A stretch of 64,000 nucleotides of DNA, from the NCBI RefSeq assembly GCF_033110285.1, contig NZ_CP136995.1, positions 1,550,001 to 1,614,000 on the forward strand. Reading direction: 5' to 3'. Under the pieces are notes generated by a model. The model ran no database searches. It saw nothing but the letters and a program-made list of their open reading frames with translations, and was not told the DNA's origin. Positions within the stretch are counted from its first letter, which is position 1. The number at the start of each line of letters is the position of its first letter. Source of the DNA: Ottowia sp. SB7-C50 (lineage in GTDB: Bacteria > Pseudomonadota > Gammaproteobacteria > Burkholderiales > Burkholderiaceae_C). A program made the position numbers and the translations under genes. This document shows, one piece after another, positions 25,720 through 36,815 of the stretch.

Positions 25720-26700
25720 ATGACCGTGATTGATGTCCACACCCACGCGTTCACCCACCCGTGGCTGGAACTGCTCAAGGCCAAGGCCGGCATCTACAAC
25801 CTGAAGATTCGTCCCGACGGGCAGCCGGAAATATTCCGCGGCGACACGCCGGTGGTGATTCCGCAGAAAGGCCATTTCGACTGGAAGCTGCGCATCCAGC
25901 ACATGGACCAGGCGGGCATCGACGTGTCGGTGGTGTCGCTGACCTGTCCCAACGTCTACTGGGGCGGCGAAGCGGTGAGCGTGCAGGCCGCGCGCGAGGC
26001 CAACGACAACTTTGCCGAAGCGCAGCGCGACTACCCCGACCGCATCCGCTGGTTCGCGTCGCTGCCGTGGGAATACCCACAGCGCGCCGTCGAAGAACTG
26101 GAGCGCAGTTGCGCCCTGGGCGCCGCAGGCGTCATGGTGCTGGCCAACGTGGCCGGCCGCAGCCTGACGGACCCCATGTTCAGCCCCATCTGGCAGGCCA
26201 TCGACGCCCGCGCGCTGCCCGTGCTGGTCCACCCGACCGATCCGCCCGGCGTGGACGCCATGGACATGACCAAGTTCGACCTCAGCTGGTCGGTGGGATT
26301 CATGTTCGACACCACGCTGGCCATCACCCGCATGATCTTCGAGGGTTTCTTTGACCAGTACCCGAACCTGAAGGTCATCGCCTCGCACGGCGGCGGCACC
26401 CTGCCGTATCTGGTGGGCCGGTTCGAGAAAGGCGACCAGGTTGAGTTGCCGCAACGCCGCCAGATGAAGCGCAAGCCCACCGACTACCTGCGCCACATCC
26501 ATTACGACAGCATCACCTACAACCTGGGTGCGTTGAGGTACCTGATCTCGGTGGTTGGAGAAGAACAGGTCATGCTCGGCACCGACTGGCCGCACTGGGT
26601 GCACGACACCCCGGGCGCCTTCGCCAACACCGCGCAGCTGCCCCCGTCACAGATGCGCGCCCTGCGGGGCTCCAACGCGCAGCGATTGTTCGGGTTGTAG
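25720..26700 (+). CDS. Amidohydrolase 2 family protein (ACMSD-like decarboxylase/hydrolase)
   Basis: 326 residues from ATG 25720, with AGGAG ten bases upstream; the open frame extends to 25651 but that part has no domain match. Seen: metal-binding DVHTHAF at the N-terminus, VLVHPTDPPG, VIASHGGGTLPYLVGRFEKG and LGTDWPHWVHD, the His/His/His/Asp ligand set of the ACMSD branch of amidohydrolases. Members decarboxylate 2-amino-3-carboxymuconate semialdehyde or related dihydroxybenzoates, or hydrolyse ring-cleavage products. Divergent from a Bug receptor, suggesting a small import-plus-degradation unit. Exact substrate not visible. Confidence 0.85.
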   Translation: MTVIDVHTHAFTHPWLELLKAKAGIYNLKIRPDGQPEIFRGDTPVVIPQKGHFDWKLRIQHMDQAGIDVSVVSLTCPNVYWGGEAVSVQAAREANDNFAEAQRDYPDRIRWFASLPWEYPQRAVEELERSCALGAAGVMVLANVAGRSLTDPMFSPIWQAIDARALPVLVHPTDPPGVDAMDMTKFDLSWSVGFMFDTTLAITRMIFEGFFDQYPNLKVIASHGGGTLPYLVGRFEKGDQVELPQRRQMKRKPTDYLRHIHYDSITYNLGALRYLISVVGEEQVMLGTDWPHWVHDTPGAFANTAQLPPSQMRALRGSNAQRLFGL

Positions 26701-26831
26701 ATCGCACTGCCAGCGCCGTAGCCAGCGTTGCTCAGATGCCGGGTCGCCGTGTGGATGCGTGGCGGCCGGCGACGAAGCCGGCTTGACCCATGACACCATC
26801 GATCAACAGATGGGTAGGGCGGTGGGTACGA

Positions 26832-26856
26832 AAAGAAAAACGGCCCGGAGGCCGCA
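26832..26856 (-). terminator. Rho-independent terminator after tRNA-Ala
   Basis: On the minus strand CGGCC and GGCCG form a G/C stem with a short loop, followed by TTTTTCTTTT. It lies 16 bp downstream of the tRNA CCA end. Confidence 0.7.
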
Positions 26857-26871
26857 TGAAATAAGGACTTT

Positions 26872-26947
<76 letters not shown>

Positions 26948-26975
26948 CACAAGCAGAACGCATTCTATCGCGCCT

Positions 26976-28322
26976 TCAATCGGCGGGTGACAGGGCGGTT
27001 TCCATCTCGCGGCGAATCCGGTAGGCGGGCGTATGGGTGTCGATGGCGACGTCGGCCCAGGTGAGGCAGGTGCCGCGCGCCACGGGGCGAATCACCTTGA
27101 CGTCGTGCGCCAGGCCCAGCGGCAGGCCGCCCATGTGCACCGAACGGGTGGCGGGCTGCAGCTTGCCCCACACGGTGTAGCCGCCTTCGCCGTCGAGCAG
27201 GTCACCCGGCTTCAGGTCGCGCTTGGCGGTGGCGACGACGTCGGCGTGCCAGCCGGTGGCGACGCCGGTCGCCTCGCGCCGCAGGGCCACGCTGGCGACG
27301 CTCATGCCGACTTCCAGGCCGATCAGGTGCCAGCGCTTGTACAGGCTGAAGTAGCGGCCCGTGTCGTCGGTGTGGGCGTTGTATTCCTCGAAGCAGTGCT
27401 TGATGTAGTCGGTCTCGGCTTCCACGGTGACCCACACGCCCATGCGGATGTCGTAGTCGATGGGCGTGCCGTCGGGGCGGAGCGACGAAATGACTTCGAC
27501 CATGCCTTTTTTATCCAGCACGCCGCCTTCGGCGCGTGGGCGCGTCAGGTAGGGGATGTCGGCGATGCTGCCCGGCGGGTAGCGCAGGCCCTCTGCCGGC
27601 ACGGCCAGGCCGGTGGCGTTGGCGACGGCGGTGCTTTCGATGGCGGGCTTGCTGCCGTCCAGGAAGCTGTTGAACATCTTGGGGTTGAGGCCGCCGCGCG
27701 CGGCTTGCTCGGGCGTCAGGCCGTAGTGGCCCCAGACGGTTTCGGGCGTGCTGTCGCAGAAGTGCGGCAGCCATTTGTGCCCACGCCCAGCCGCCACCAC
27801 CGGAAAGCCGCAGGTACGCGCCCAGTCCACCAGATCGCAGATCATTGCCGGCTGGTCGCCGAAGGCCATGGAATAGACCACGCCGGCCTCGGCGGCTTTG
27901 CGGGCCAGCAGGGGGCCGCAGAAAGCGTCGGCCTCCACGGTGACGTTGACGACGTGCTTGCCGTGCGCAAAGGCTTCCAGGCAATGGTCGACGGCGGCAA
28001 TGGGGTGGCCGGTGCATTCCACGACCACGTCGATGGCCGGGTGCCGCACCAGCGCCTGCCAGTCGTCACCCACGTGCGTGGTGCCCTGGGCCAGCGCGTC
28101 GTCCAGCGAGCGTGCCGCGCTGCGCTCGGCCGGCCAGCCGACGCGCGCCAGATTGGCCCGCGCGCCGTCGGGCGACAGGTCAGCAATGCCGGCCAGGTGC
28201 ACCCCCGGCGTGCGTGGCACCTGCGCCAGGTACATCGACCCGAACTTGCCGGCGCCGATCAGGCCGACGCGGACGGGGCGGCCTTCGGCGGCGCGCTGTT
28301 GCAACTGGCGGTGCAGGCTCAT
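26976..28322 (-). CDS. Gfo/Idh/MocA-type NAD(P)-binding oxidoreductase with C-terminal SAF domain
   Basis: 448 residues. Seen: Rossmann motif VGLIGAGKFGSMYLAQ (about 19-34), VVECTGHPIAA near residue 98, then a substrate domain and, after residue 360, a SAF-like region with KRDLKPGDLLDGEGGYTVWGKL. The combination is found in proteins often labelled homoserine dehydrogenase-like or FlgA-like; true homoserine dehydrogenase activity is unlikely because the catalytic region differs. Function unknown, probably NAD(P)-dependent oxidation or C-C bond chemistry on a sugar acid or alpha-keto acid. It is divergent from an HGGYW esterase (128-bp gap). Confidence 0.78.
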   Translation of the reverse strand: MSLHRQLQQRAAEGRPVRVGLIGAGKFGSMYLAQVPRTPGVHLAGIADLSPDGARANLARVGWPAERSAARSLDDALAQGTTHVGDDWQALVRHPAIDVVVECTGHPIAAVDHCLEAFAHGKHVVNVTVEADAFCGPLLARKAAEAGVVYSMAFGDQPAMICDLVDWARTCGFPVVAAGRGHKWLPHFCDSTPETVWGHYGLTPEQAARGGLNPKMFNSFLDGSKPAIESTAVANATGLAVPAEGLRYPPGSIADIPYLTRPRAEGGVLDKKGMVEVISSLRPDGTPIDYDIRMGVWVTVEAETDYIKHCFEEYNAHTDDTGRYFSLYKRWHLIGLEVGMSVASVALRREATGVATGWHADVVATAKRDLKPGDLLDGEGGYTVWGKLQPATRSVHMGGLPLGLAHDVKVIRPVARGTCLTWADVAIDTHTPAYRIRREMETALSPAD

Positions 28323-28450
28323 GGGGAAACTCCGGATGTACTATGTTTACGATAGCGGCCATCGCCTTTTGCGCAAGGGCTGGCGCCTGATTTGATGCCA
28401 AGGGCTCGGCCGCCGGGGCCACCCCGCAGTTTGCGACAATAACGCCTTCC

Positions 28451-29326
28451 ATGCCCCGCACCAACGAATCCTTCCGTCGCGACCAGCCCGACATTCAGTG
28501 GCTGGAGCGCATGTACAACAACCGCATGCGCGTGCCCGAGCACCCCGCGTACTTCACGCGCTGGGCGGCCGAATCGGCGCTGGTGCGGCGCACGCTGGCC
28601 TGCGATGTGGACGTGCCCTATGGCGACGCCCCGCGCGAGCGGCTGGACGCCTTCAAGGCGCCGCGCCCCGGCGCACCGCTGGTGGTGTTCATCCACGGTG
28701 GCTACTGGCGGGCGCTGGACAAGTCGTTTCACAGCTTCGTGGCCGGCGCGGCGCATGACCTGGGCGCGGCCACGGTGGTGCCCAACTACACGCTGTGCCC
28801 GCAGGCGCGCATTGGCGACATCACGCTGCAGATGGTGCGCGCCGTGGCCTGGGCCTGGCGCCATGCGCGCACGCTGGACGCCGACCCGCGCCGCATCAGC
28901 GTGGTGGGGCATTCGGCGGGCGGGCAGCTGGCCGCCATGATGCTGGCCTGCGCGTGGAACGTGTTCGACCCGGCCTTGCCGCGCGACGTGGTCAAGCGCG
29001 CGCTCGGCCTGTCGGGCGTGTACGACCTGCAGCCGCTGCTGCACGTGCCCAGCCTGCAGGAGGTGCTGCGCCTCGATGCCGCGCAGGTGGCCGCATGCAG
29101 CCCGGCGCGTATTCCGGCGCCCGCGCGCGGCCAGTTCTACGCGCTGGTGGGTGGTGAAGAAAGCGGCGAATACCTGCGGCTGAACCGCCTGATCCAGCAG
29201 GCCTGGGGCCGCGAACGCGTGCCGCTGGCGCAGGCGCTGCCGGGGCTGGACCACTTCAGCATCGTCGATGCGCTGGTGGACCCGAAGCAGCGCGCGCACC
29301 GGGTGTGGCGGCAGGTGATCGGCTAG
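28451..29326 (+). CDS. Alpha/beta hydrolase, HGGYW (arylformamidase-like) esterase
   Basis: 291 residues. Seen: oxyanion-hole motif HGGYW (residues 82-86), nucleophile elbow GHSAGG with Ser155, and a C-terminal GLDHFSIVDAL carrying the likely catalytic histidine. HGGYW is the signature of the eukaryotic-type kynurenine formamidase and related bacterial carboxylesterases. With an ACMSD-like amidohydrolase 2 kb away a tryptophan/kynurenine role is tempting, but no other kynurenine gene is present, so I do not assign it. A GACAAT hexamer ends ten bases before the ATG and no Shine-Dalgarno sequence is seen. Confidence 0.82.
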   Translation: MPRTNESFRRDQPDIQWLERMYNNRMRVPEHPAYFTRWAAESALVRRTLACDVDVPYGDAPRERLDAFKAPRPGAPLVVFIHGGYWRALDKSFHSFVAGAAHDLGAATVVPNYTLCPQARIGDITLQMVRAVAWAWRHARTLDADPRRISVVGHSAGGQLAAMMLACAWNVFDPALPRDVVKRALGLSGVYDLQPLLHVPSLQEVLRLDAAQVAACSPARIPAPARGQFYALVGGEESGEYLRLNRLIQQAWGRERVPLAQALPGLDHFSIVDALVDPKQRAHRVWRQVIG

Positions 29327-29391
29327 ATTTTGCTATCTTAAAGATAGCTGCTTGCGCTGATGGGATAAGCGCTAAAGCCTTATTTGGCTTG
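29327..29391 (+). repeat. ATAGC repeat, intergenic copy
   Basis: Contains the perfect palindrome GCTATCTTAAAGATAGC followed by TGCTTGCGCTGATGGGATA-AGCGCT, two stacked hairpins. It begins immediately after the esterase stop, in the gap to the convergent M20 gene. Confidence 0.78.
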
Positions 29392-29400
29392 AACCCTGCC

Positions 29401-30627
29401 TCAATCGGCCACCAGAAACCGCTCGGTCAGCAGCGCCCAATAGGCCGCGCCAATCGGCAGATTCGCATCGTTGAAGTCGTACCCCGGGTTGTGCACCATG
29501 CACGCGCCATGGCCGCCGTTGTGCGCATCGTCTGAGCCATCGCCATTGCCGATCAGCAAATAGCTGCCGGGCACCTGCTCCAGCATGAAGGCAAAGTCTT
29601 CGCTGCCCGACAGCGGATCGGTCTGCGGCACCACGTTGGCGGCGCCAACCAACTCGGTCGCCACGGCGCGAGCAAAGTCGGTTTCGGCAGGTGTGTTGAC
29701 CAGCACCGGGTAGCCGGTGACCTGCTCCATGCGCCAGGTGACGTTGAAGGCCTTGGCCTGCGCGTCCACCAGCTCCTCGATGCGGCGGCGCAGCGTCGCG
29801 CGTACGCCGCGGTCGAGCGCGCGCACGCTCAGTTTCAGCACCGCCTCGCCCGGAATCACGTTGTGCGCCTCGCCGGCCTGGAAGGCGCCGACGGTGATGA
29901 CGGCCATGGCCTTGGGGTCGACGTTGCGCGCCACGATGCTTTGCAGCCCCAGCACGATCGAGCTGCCGGCCACCACCGGGTCGGCGCTGTGGTGCGGCAT
30001 GGCGCCGTGGCTGCCCTTGCCGGTGAGCGTGATGGTGAGGCCGTCGGACGATGCCATCGTGGCGCCGTCGCGCAGCAGCAACTGCCCCTGGCGGTGCCCC
30101 GGCATGTTGTGCATGGCAAAGATGGCGTCGCACGGAAAGCGCTCGAACAAGCCGTCGTCCATCATCGCCTTGGCGCCGCCCAGGCCTTCTTCCGCAGGTT
30201 GAAAGATCAGGTTGAGCGTGCCCGAAAAGCGCCCGGCGCGCGCGATGTGTTCGGCCGCCGCCAGCAGCATCGCCGTGTGGCCGTCGTGCCCGCAGGCGTG
30301 CATGCGGCCCGCGTGCGCGCTGGCCCAGGGCAGGCCGGTGGCTTCGTGGATGGGCAGCGCGTCCATGTCGGCGCGCAGGCCCAGGCGCTTGCGGCCATCG
30401 CCCCGCTTGAGCTGGCCGACCAGGCCAGTGCCGCCCAGCCCGCGCGTCACCTCATAGCCCCAGGCTTGCAGCCGCTCGGCTACCAGGTCGCTGGTGCGGA
30501 ACTCGGCATAGCCTAACTCCGGGTGCTGGTGGATGTCGCGGCGCAGGGCGACGAAGGTGTCGGCCTGCTGCCGCAGGCCGCCCAGCAGCGCGTGGGTGGG
30601 TGTGGCGTCGATCACGGGCGAGCTCAT
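29401..30627 (-). CDS. M20 family metallo-amidohydrolase (hippurate hydrolase-like)
   Basis: 408 residues, intact. Seen: RRDIHQHPELGYAEFRTSD, RADMDALPIHEATG, zinc site HACGHDGHTAML, FQPAEEGLGGA, lid-domain GKGSHGAMPHHSADP and GSEDFAFMLEQVPG. Same family and motif order as the gene at 8087-9287. Cytoplasmic hydrolysis of N-acyl amino acids or aromatic amides is the family activity. It lies 10 bp after a Bug receptor that is itself the closest relative of the receptor beside the other M20 gene, so the pair is a repeated functional module. A divergent LysR gene probably controls it. Confidence 0.9.
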   Translation of the reverse strand: MSSPVIDATPTHALLGGLRQQADTFVALRRDIHQHPELGYAEFRTSDLVAERLQAWGYEVTRGLGGTGLVGQLKRGDGRKRLGLRADMDALPIHEATGLPWASAHAGRMHACGHDGHTAMLLAAAEHIARAGRFSGTLNLIFQPAEEGLGGAKAMMDDGLFERFPCDAIFAMHNMPGHRQGQLLLRDGATMASSDGLTITLTGKGSHGAMPHHSADPVVAGSSIVLGLQSIVARNVDPKAMAVITVGAFQAGEAHNVIPGEAVLKLSVRALDRGVRATLRRRIEELVDAQAKAFNVTWRMEQVTGYPVLVNTPAETDFARAVATELVGAANVVPQTDPLSGSEDFAFMLEQVPGSYLLIGNGDGSDDAHNGGHGACMVHNPGYDFNDANLPIGAAYWALLTERFLVAD

Positions 30628-30637
30628 GGCGCCCCGC

Positions 30638-31630
30638 TTATTGCGCGACCAGGCCGATGCTCTTGGCGATGGCCTGGAAGGTGGCGATTTCCTGCTTGTA
30701 GCTCGCGTCGGCGTCGGCCAGGCTTTGCGCGGGCGACACTTCCTGGCCCATGGCGAACAGGCCGGCCTTCAGCTGCGTGTCGGTCAGCACTTTTTGCAGG
30801 CCCTTGTGAACCGCCTGAACGATGGGCTCGGGCGTGTCGCGCTTGACGAAATAGCCGGTGCCGATTTCATACAGGAAGTTCTTCAGCGCCTTGCTGTCGG
30901 CGGTGCTGGGCACGCCCGGCAACAGGCGCTGGGGCTGTGGTGTCAGCACGGCCACGGCCTTCATCTTGCCCTGCTTGATGAACTCGGTCTGCGCCAGGCC
31001 GTAGGGCGTGATGAAGATGTCCACCTGATCGCCCACCAGGTCGCGGATGGCGTCGGCCGCGCCCTTGTAGGGGACGTGCGTCATGGGCACGCCCAAGTCC
31101 TTGCTCATCTTGGCGCCCAGCAGGTGGTAGAACGAGCCGACGCCCACGCTGGCATAGGTCATGGGCTTGCCGTCCTTGGCGGCCTTGGCGGCGTAAGCGG
31201 CCAGCTCGTCGGCGTTCTTGGCCGGCAGGCCAGCGCGCGCCAGGATGGCCATGGGCGCCAGCGCAATGCGGTGGATCTGGCGGAAGTCCTCGGGTTTGTA
31301 CTTGATCGACGCGATGGCCAGCGGCGCCAGGATCAGCTCGTTGGGCGAGCCCTGGAACACCATGTAGCCGTCGGACGGCGCATGCAGCACCTTCTGCGCG
31401 GCGATCGAGCCGCTGGCGCCGCCCAGGTTCTCGATGATCACCGGCTGACCCATGGCAGCGGCCAGCGGTACGTTCACGCGGCGGGCGATGTTGTCCGACA
31501 GGCCGCCGGGCGGGTAGGGCACCATCAGCGTGACGGGCTTGGTCGGGTAGCTTTGCGCGGCGGCGCCAAAGGCCAGGGTGGCCAGGCTGGCGGCGGCAAA
31601 CTGCAACAGGTGGCGGCGGTCGAGGGACAT
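30638..31630 (-). CDS. Bug/TctC-type receptor, GYF subfamily, paired with M20 amidohydrolase
   Basis: 330 residues from ATG 31630. Seen: Tat-like RRHLLQ signal, Bug loop VTLMVPYPPGGLSDNIARR, GSPNELIL, YASVGVGSFYHLLG, THVPYKGAADAIRDLVGDQVDI and EIGTGYF. The GSPNE, YHL and GYF marks match the receptor at 9312-10313, not the other three Bug proteins here. The frame is open to 31738, but the signal peptide starts at 31630. First gene of a two-gene unit with the M20 hydrolase; the LysR-type regulator is divergent with a 113-bp gap. No tctA/tctB nearby. Confidence 0.9.
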   Translation of the reverse strand: MSLDRRHLLQFAAASLATLAFGAAAQSYPTKPVTLMVPYPPGGLSDNIARRVNVPLAAAMGQPVIIENLGGASGSIAAQKVLHAPSDGYMVFQGSPNELILAPLAIASIKYKPEDFRQIHRIALAPMAILARAGLPAKNADELAAYAAKAAKDGKPMTYASVGVGSFYHLLGAKMSKDLGVPMTHVPYKGAADAIRDLVGDQVDIFITPYGLAQTEFIKQGKMKAVAVLTPQPQRLLPGVPSTADSKALKNFLYEIGTGYFVKRDTPEPIVQAVHKGLQKVLTDTQLKAGLFAMGQEVSPAQSLADADASYKQEIATFQAIAKSIGLVAQ

Positions 31631-31723
31631 GGTCGTGGGCTCCGGCGGGTGTGAGAAAGACGAGGAACCTGCAATATCCTGCACGCCAATGCATGTGTCA
31701 AATGAATTGATATCAAGATTACT

Positions 31724-31738
31724 ATGAGATATTCTCAT
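31724..31738. promoter_or_regulatory. LysR-type T-N11-A box
   Basis: ATGAGATATTCTCAT has exact six-base arms ATGAGA and TCTCAT around three bases and fits the T-N11-A rule for LysR operators. It ends five bases before the LysR start codon. A second perfect palindrome, TTGATATCAA, lies 7 bp away at 31707-31716. Regulation of the divergent Bug/M20 unit is inferred. Confidence 0.55.
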
Positions 31739-31743
31739 TCATC

Positions 31744-32644
31744 GTGAACCTGCGCCAACTTGCCCACCTGACCGCGCTGGCCGAGGAAGGCTCGTTCTCG
31801 CGCGCCGCCGAACGCCTGCACCTGACGCAATCGGCGCTCAGCCGCAGCGTGCAGACGCTGGAAGACGAACTGGGCGCACGCCTGATCGACCGCGCCGGCA
31901 AGCGCAGCACGCTGACCCCGTTGGGCGAGGCCGTGCTGGCGCGCGCGCGCCGCATCACGCTGGAAGCCGCCGAAATCCAGCGCAGCGCCGAACTGCTGCG
32001 CCAGGGCGAGGCGGGCACGATCCGCGTTGGCCTGGGGTCAGGCCCGGGGGGCGCTGCTGATGACGCCGCTGCTGGCGCACGTGGCGCCGCTGTACCCCGA
32101 CGTGCGCGTGGTCATTGCACGGGGCTCGACCGACTTGCAGGTGCAACAGCTGCGCCAGCGCGAGCTGGATGCGCTGGTGATCGACGCGCGCCGGATGGCG
32201 CCCGCGCCAGACCTGGTGATCGAGCCGCTGACCGAGCTGCGCGCCGGCTTCGTCAGCCGCGCCGCACACCCGCTGGCGGGGCAGGCGGCGGTTCGCTTCG
32301 ACGACCTGCTGCGCTATCCGGTCGCCACCACGCCGCTGTCGGACGAGGTGGCGCGCATTCTGGTGGAACGCTATGGCCCCCGCGCTGATCCTGCGCGCAT
32401 GGGCGCGTTGGTGTGTGAGGACGTGGGCAGCCTGCTGGATACGGTGGCGCAGACCGACGCCATCTTTCTGGGCGTGATCGCCGCCGCGCGCAGCGGCATC
32501 GATGCCGGGCAATTGGCGGAATTGCGCCTGTCGCCGCCGCTGGCCGCCGGCGCGCGCTTCGCCTACGTCACGCTGGCCGGCCGCACCGAGGCGCCGGTGA
32601 TGCAGCTGCTGCGGCGCTTTGTGGCGGAGCGGCTGCGGGATTGA
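31744..32644 (+). CDS. LysR-family transcriptional regulator, frameshifted as printed
   Basis: About 299 residues after repair. The N-terminal winged helix is clear: LRQLAHLTALAEEGSFSRAA and LTQSALSRSVQTLEDELG. The first frame runs to GTIRVGLGSGPG; the second continues from ALLMTPLLAHVAPLYPDVRV to the end with the effector-binding domain. The break is in the run of six G at 32046-32051; five G restore one frame. GTG start at 31744. Divergent from the Bug/M20 unit, its likely target. Confidence 0.83.
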
Positions 32645-32669
32645 TGGCGCCCGTCAGCCGCAACGTCCA

Positions 32670-32735
32670 GAAGCTTCAAAAACAATAGCACTCTGCGCTT
32701 GGTGGATCAGCGCTCAGGACCAGATCGGCCTGAAG
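32670..32735 (+). repeat. ATAGC repeat, intergenic copy
   Basis: AGCTTCAAAAACAATAGCAC then TGCGCTTGGTGGATCAGCGCT and a GGCC tail. It fills the 92-bp gap between the convergent LysR and guaC genes. Confidence 0.7.
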
Positions 32736-32736
32736 A

Positions 32737-33714
32737 TCACATCAACAGATGCTCACCCGCGTTGTCCCCGCCCAGGATGACGTAGTTCACCTTGCGGATG
32801 TCCAGCAGCTTCTTGCCGCCCGCGTAGCTGATGGAGCTTTGCACGTCCTGCTCCATCTCCACCAGCGTGTCGGCCAGCTTGCCCTTGATCGGCTCCAGGA
32901 TGCGCTTGCCTTCGACGTGGCGGTACTCGCCCTTGTTGAAGTCGCTGGCCGAGCCGTAGTACTCCTTGAACAGCTCGCCGTCGACTTCGACCGTGCGGCC
33001 GGGCGATTCTTCGTGGCCGGCGAACAGCGAACCGATCATCACCATGGTCGCACCAAAGCGGATCGACTTGGCCACGTCGCCATGGTGGCGAATGCCGCCG
33101 TCGGCCACGATGGGTTTGGTCGCCACGCGGGCGCACCACTTCAGCGCCGACAGCTGCCAGCCGCCGGTGCCAAAACCTGTCTTCAGCCGCGTGATGCAGA
33201 CCTTGCCCGGACCCACGCCCACCTTGGTGGCGTCGGCGCCCCAGTTCTCCAGGTCGATCACCGCTTCGGGCGTGGCCACGTTGCCGGCGATGACGAAGCT
33301 GTCGGGCAGCTTGGCCTTGATGTGGCGAATCATGTCGCGCACGCTGTCGGCGTGGCCGTGCGCGATGTCGATGGTGATGTATTCCGGCGTCAGGCCTTCG
33401 GCAGCCAGCTGGTCGATGCAGTCGTGGTCGGCTGGCTTGATGCCGACCGAGATCGACGCGAACAGGCCCTTGGCCTTCATGTCGCGCACGAAGGCCACGT
33501 TGTCCAGGTCGAACCGGTGCATCACGTAGAAGTAACCGTGCTCGGCCAGCCAGGCGCAGACTTTTTCGTCCACCACGGTCTTCATGTTGGACGGCACCAC
33601 CGGCAGCTTGAAGCGCCGGCCGCCGAATTCGACGCTGGCGTCGCATTCGCTGCGGCTTTCCACGCGGCACTTGCGCGGCAGCAGCAGGATGTGGTCGTAG
33701 TCGAAGATTTCCAT
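32737..33714 (-). CDS. guaC: GMP reductase
   Basis: 325 residues from ATG 33714, the length of the Bacillus/Gram-positive-type GMP reductase. Seen: the N-terminal [31 protein letters not shown], the phosphate/NADPH loop [16 protein letters not shown] with catalytic Cys173, [19 protein letters not shown] and the flap [20 protein letters not shown]. It converts GMP to IMP with NADPH and belongs to the IMPDH/GMPR family; the lack of CBS domains and the glutamate-containing loop favour GuaC over IMP dehydrogenase. An intrinsic terminator lies in its own leader (33785-33818), which may act as an attenuator. Confidence 0.9.
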   Translation of the reverse strand: MEIFDYDHILLLPRKCRVESRSECDASVEFGGRRFKLPVVPSNMKTVVDEKVCAWLAEHGYFYVMHRFDLDNVAFVRDMKAKGLFASISVGIKPADHDCIDQLAAEGLTPEYITIDIAHGHADSVRDMIRHIKAKLPDSFVIAGNVATPEAVIDLENWGADATKVGVGPGKVCITRLKTGFGTGGWQLSALKWCARVATKPIVADGGIRHHGDVAKSIRFGATMVMIGSLFAGHEESPGRTVEVDGELFKEYYGSASDFNKGEYRHVEGKRILEPIKGKLADTLVEMEQDVQSSISYAGGKKLLDIRKVNYVILGGDNAGEHLLM

Positions 33715-33784
33715 GGTTCCAAGCTCCAATCAGGGTGTGAAAAGATGGGCGCTTGGCTTGGCCCCGGCGTTTTGTGATGGACAC

Positions 33785-33818
33785 AAAAAAACCGGGCCAA
33801 GAAAACTTGGGCCCGGTG
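33785..33818 (-). terminator. Intrinsic terminator in the guaC leader (possible attenuator)
   Basis: On the minus strand ACCGGGCCCAAG pairs with CTTGGCCCGGT (one unpaired base) around a TTTT loop and is followed by seven T. It lies about 70 bp upstream of guaC on guaC's own strand. The gene upstream (uvrD) points the other way, so this terminator has no upstream gene to end except a guaC leader transcript or antisense transcription. Confidence 0.7.
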
Positions 33819-33884
33819 ATTGATTGTAGCGAGATCGGTGCGAGCGTGTGGCTTGCCGCCTGAAGGCCTTCCTACAATCCCCGG

Positions 33885-36281
<2,397 letters not shown>

Positions 36282-36297
36282 GCAAGTTGCGGCGCGG

Positions 36298-36648
36298 TCA
36301 GCCGCGCGCTTCGCCGGACGAGGGCGACAAAGCCGGGCGCCGCACCCGCGCGTCGCCCGCACAGCCGCACAGTGCCTGCCAGCGCTGCACCTGATCGAGC
36401 CGGGCCGGAAACACCTGCCCGTACAACCGGGGCGCATACAGCCACATCTGGTAGGCCGTGCGCGCGGCTTCGGCATCACCCTGGTCGGCCAGCACGGCGA
36501 ATTCGTCGAAGGCGGTGCGCCAATGGTCGGCGGCCAGTTCGGCCTGCGCGTGTTCCATGGCGGGGCCGGTGCCTGCGGCGTTCTGGGCGCTGGCGGCCAA
36601 AGGCGCCAGGCAGGCCGCGACGACGGCAATGAGCGCAACGTGTTTCAT
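36298..36648 (-). CDS. Small secreted hypothetical protein
   Basis: 116 residues from ATG 36648. Seen: a clear signal peptide (MKHVALIAVVAACLAPLAASAQ) and a mature part with HAQAELAADHWRTAFDEFAVLADQGDAEAARTAYQMW in short helical repeats, which looks like a single Sel1/TPR-type unit. I do not recognise a family. It ends 16 bp from the convergent uvrD stop. Probably periplasmic; function unknown. Confidence 0.65.
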   Translation of the reverse strand: MKHVALIAVVAACLAPLAASAQNAAGTGPAMEHAQAELAADHWRTAFDEFAVLADQGDAEAARTAYQMWLYAPRLYGQVFPARLDQVQRWQALCGCAGDARVRRPALSPSSGEARG

Positions 36649-36815
36649 GGTCGACCTTTCGCTGCGCACGGGAGGCGGGAGCGATGGGCCGGGTGCGCAG
36701 GCCGCGCGCCCATCTTTTGGTGCCTACCATTGTGAAAGAAAGGTAGCCAAAACGTATACCTTCTTTGGCGTAGCCCGTACCGTCCACCGGCGCCTGAGCG
36801 CCAGGGAAGCCGCGG

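Noticed and set aside
26701..26831. Small gene between the amidohydrolase and tRNA-Ala
   Set aside because: No open frame with a start and ribosome-binding site, and no recognisable RNA fold apart from the tRNA terminator.
28345..28410. Another ATAGC repeat copy upstream of the esterase gene
   Set aside because: GATAGCGGCC and GGGCTGGCGCC match loosely, but the A/T-rich stem and the AAGCGC half are missing.
28451..29326. Kynurenine pathway assignment for the HGGYW esterase with the ACMSD-like amidohydrolase
   Set aside because: No kynureninase, tryptophan dioxygenase or other pathway gene is present, and both families have many other activities.
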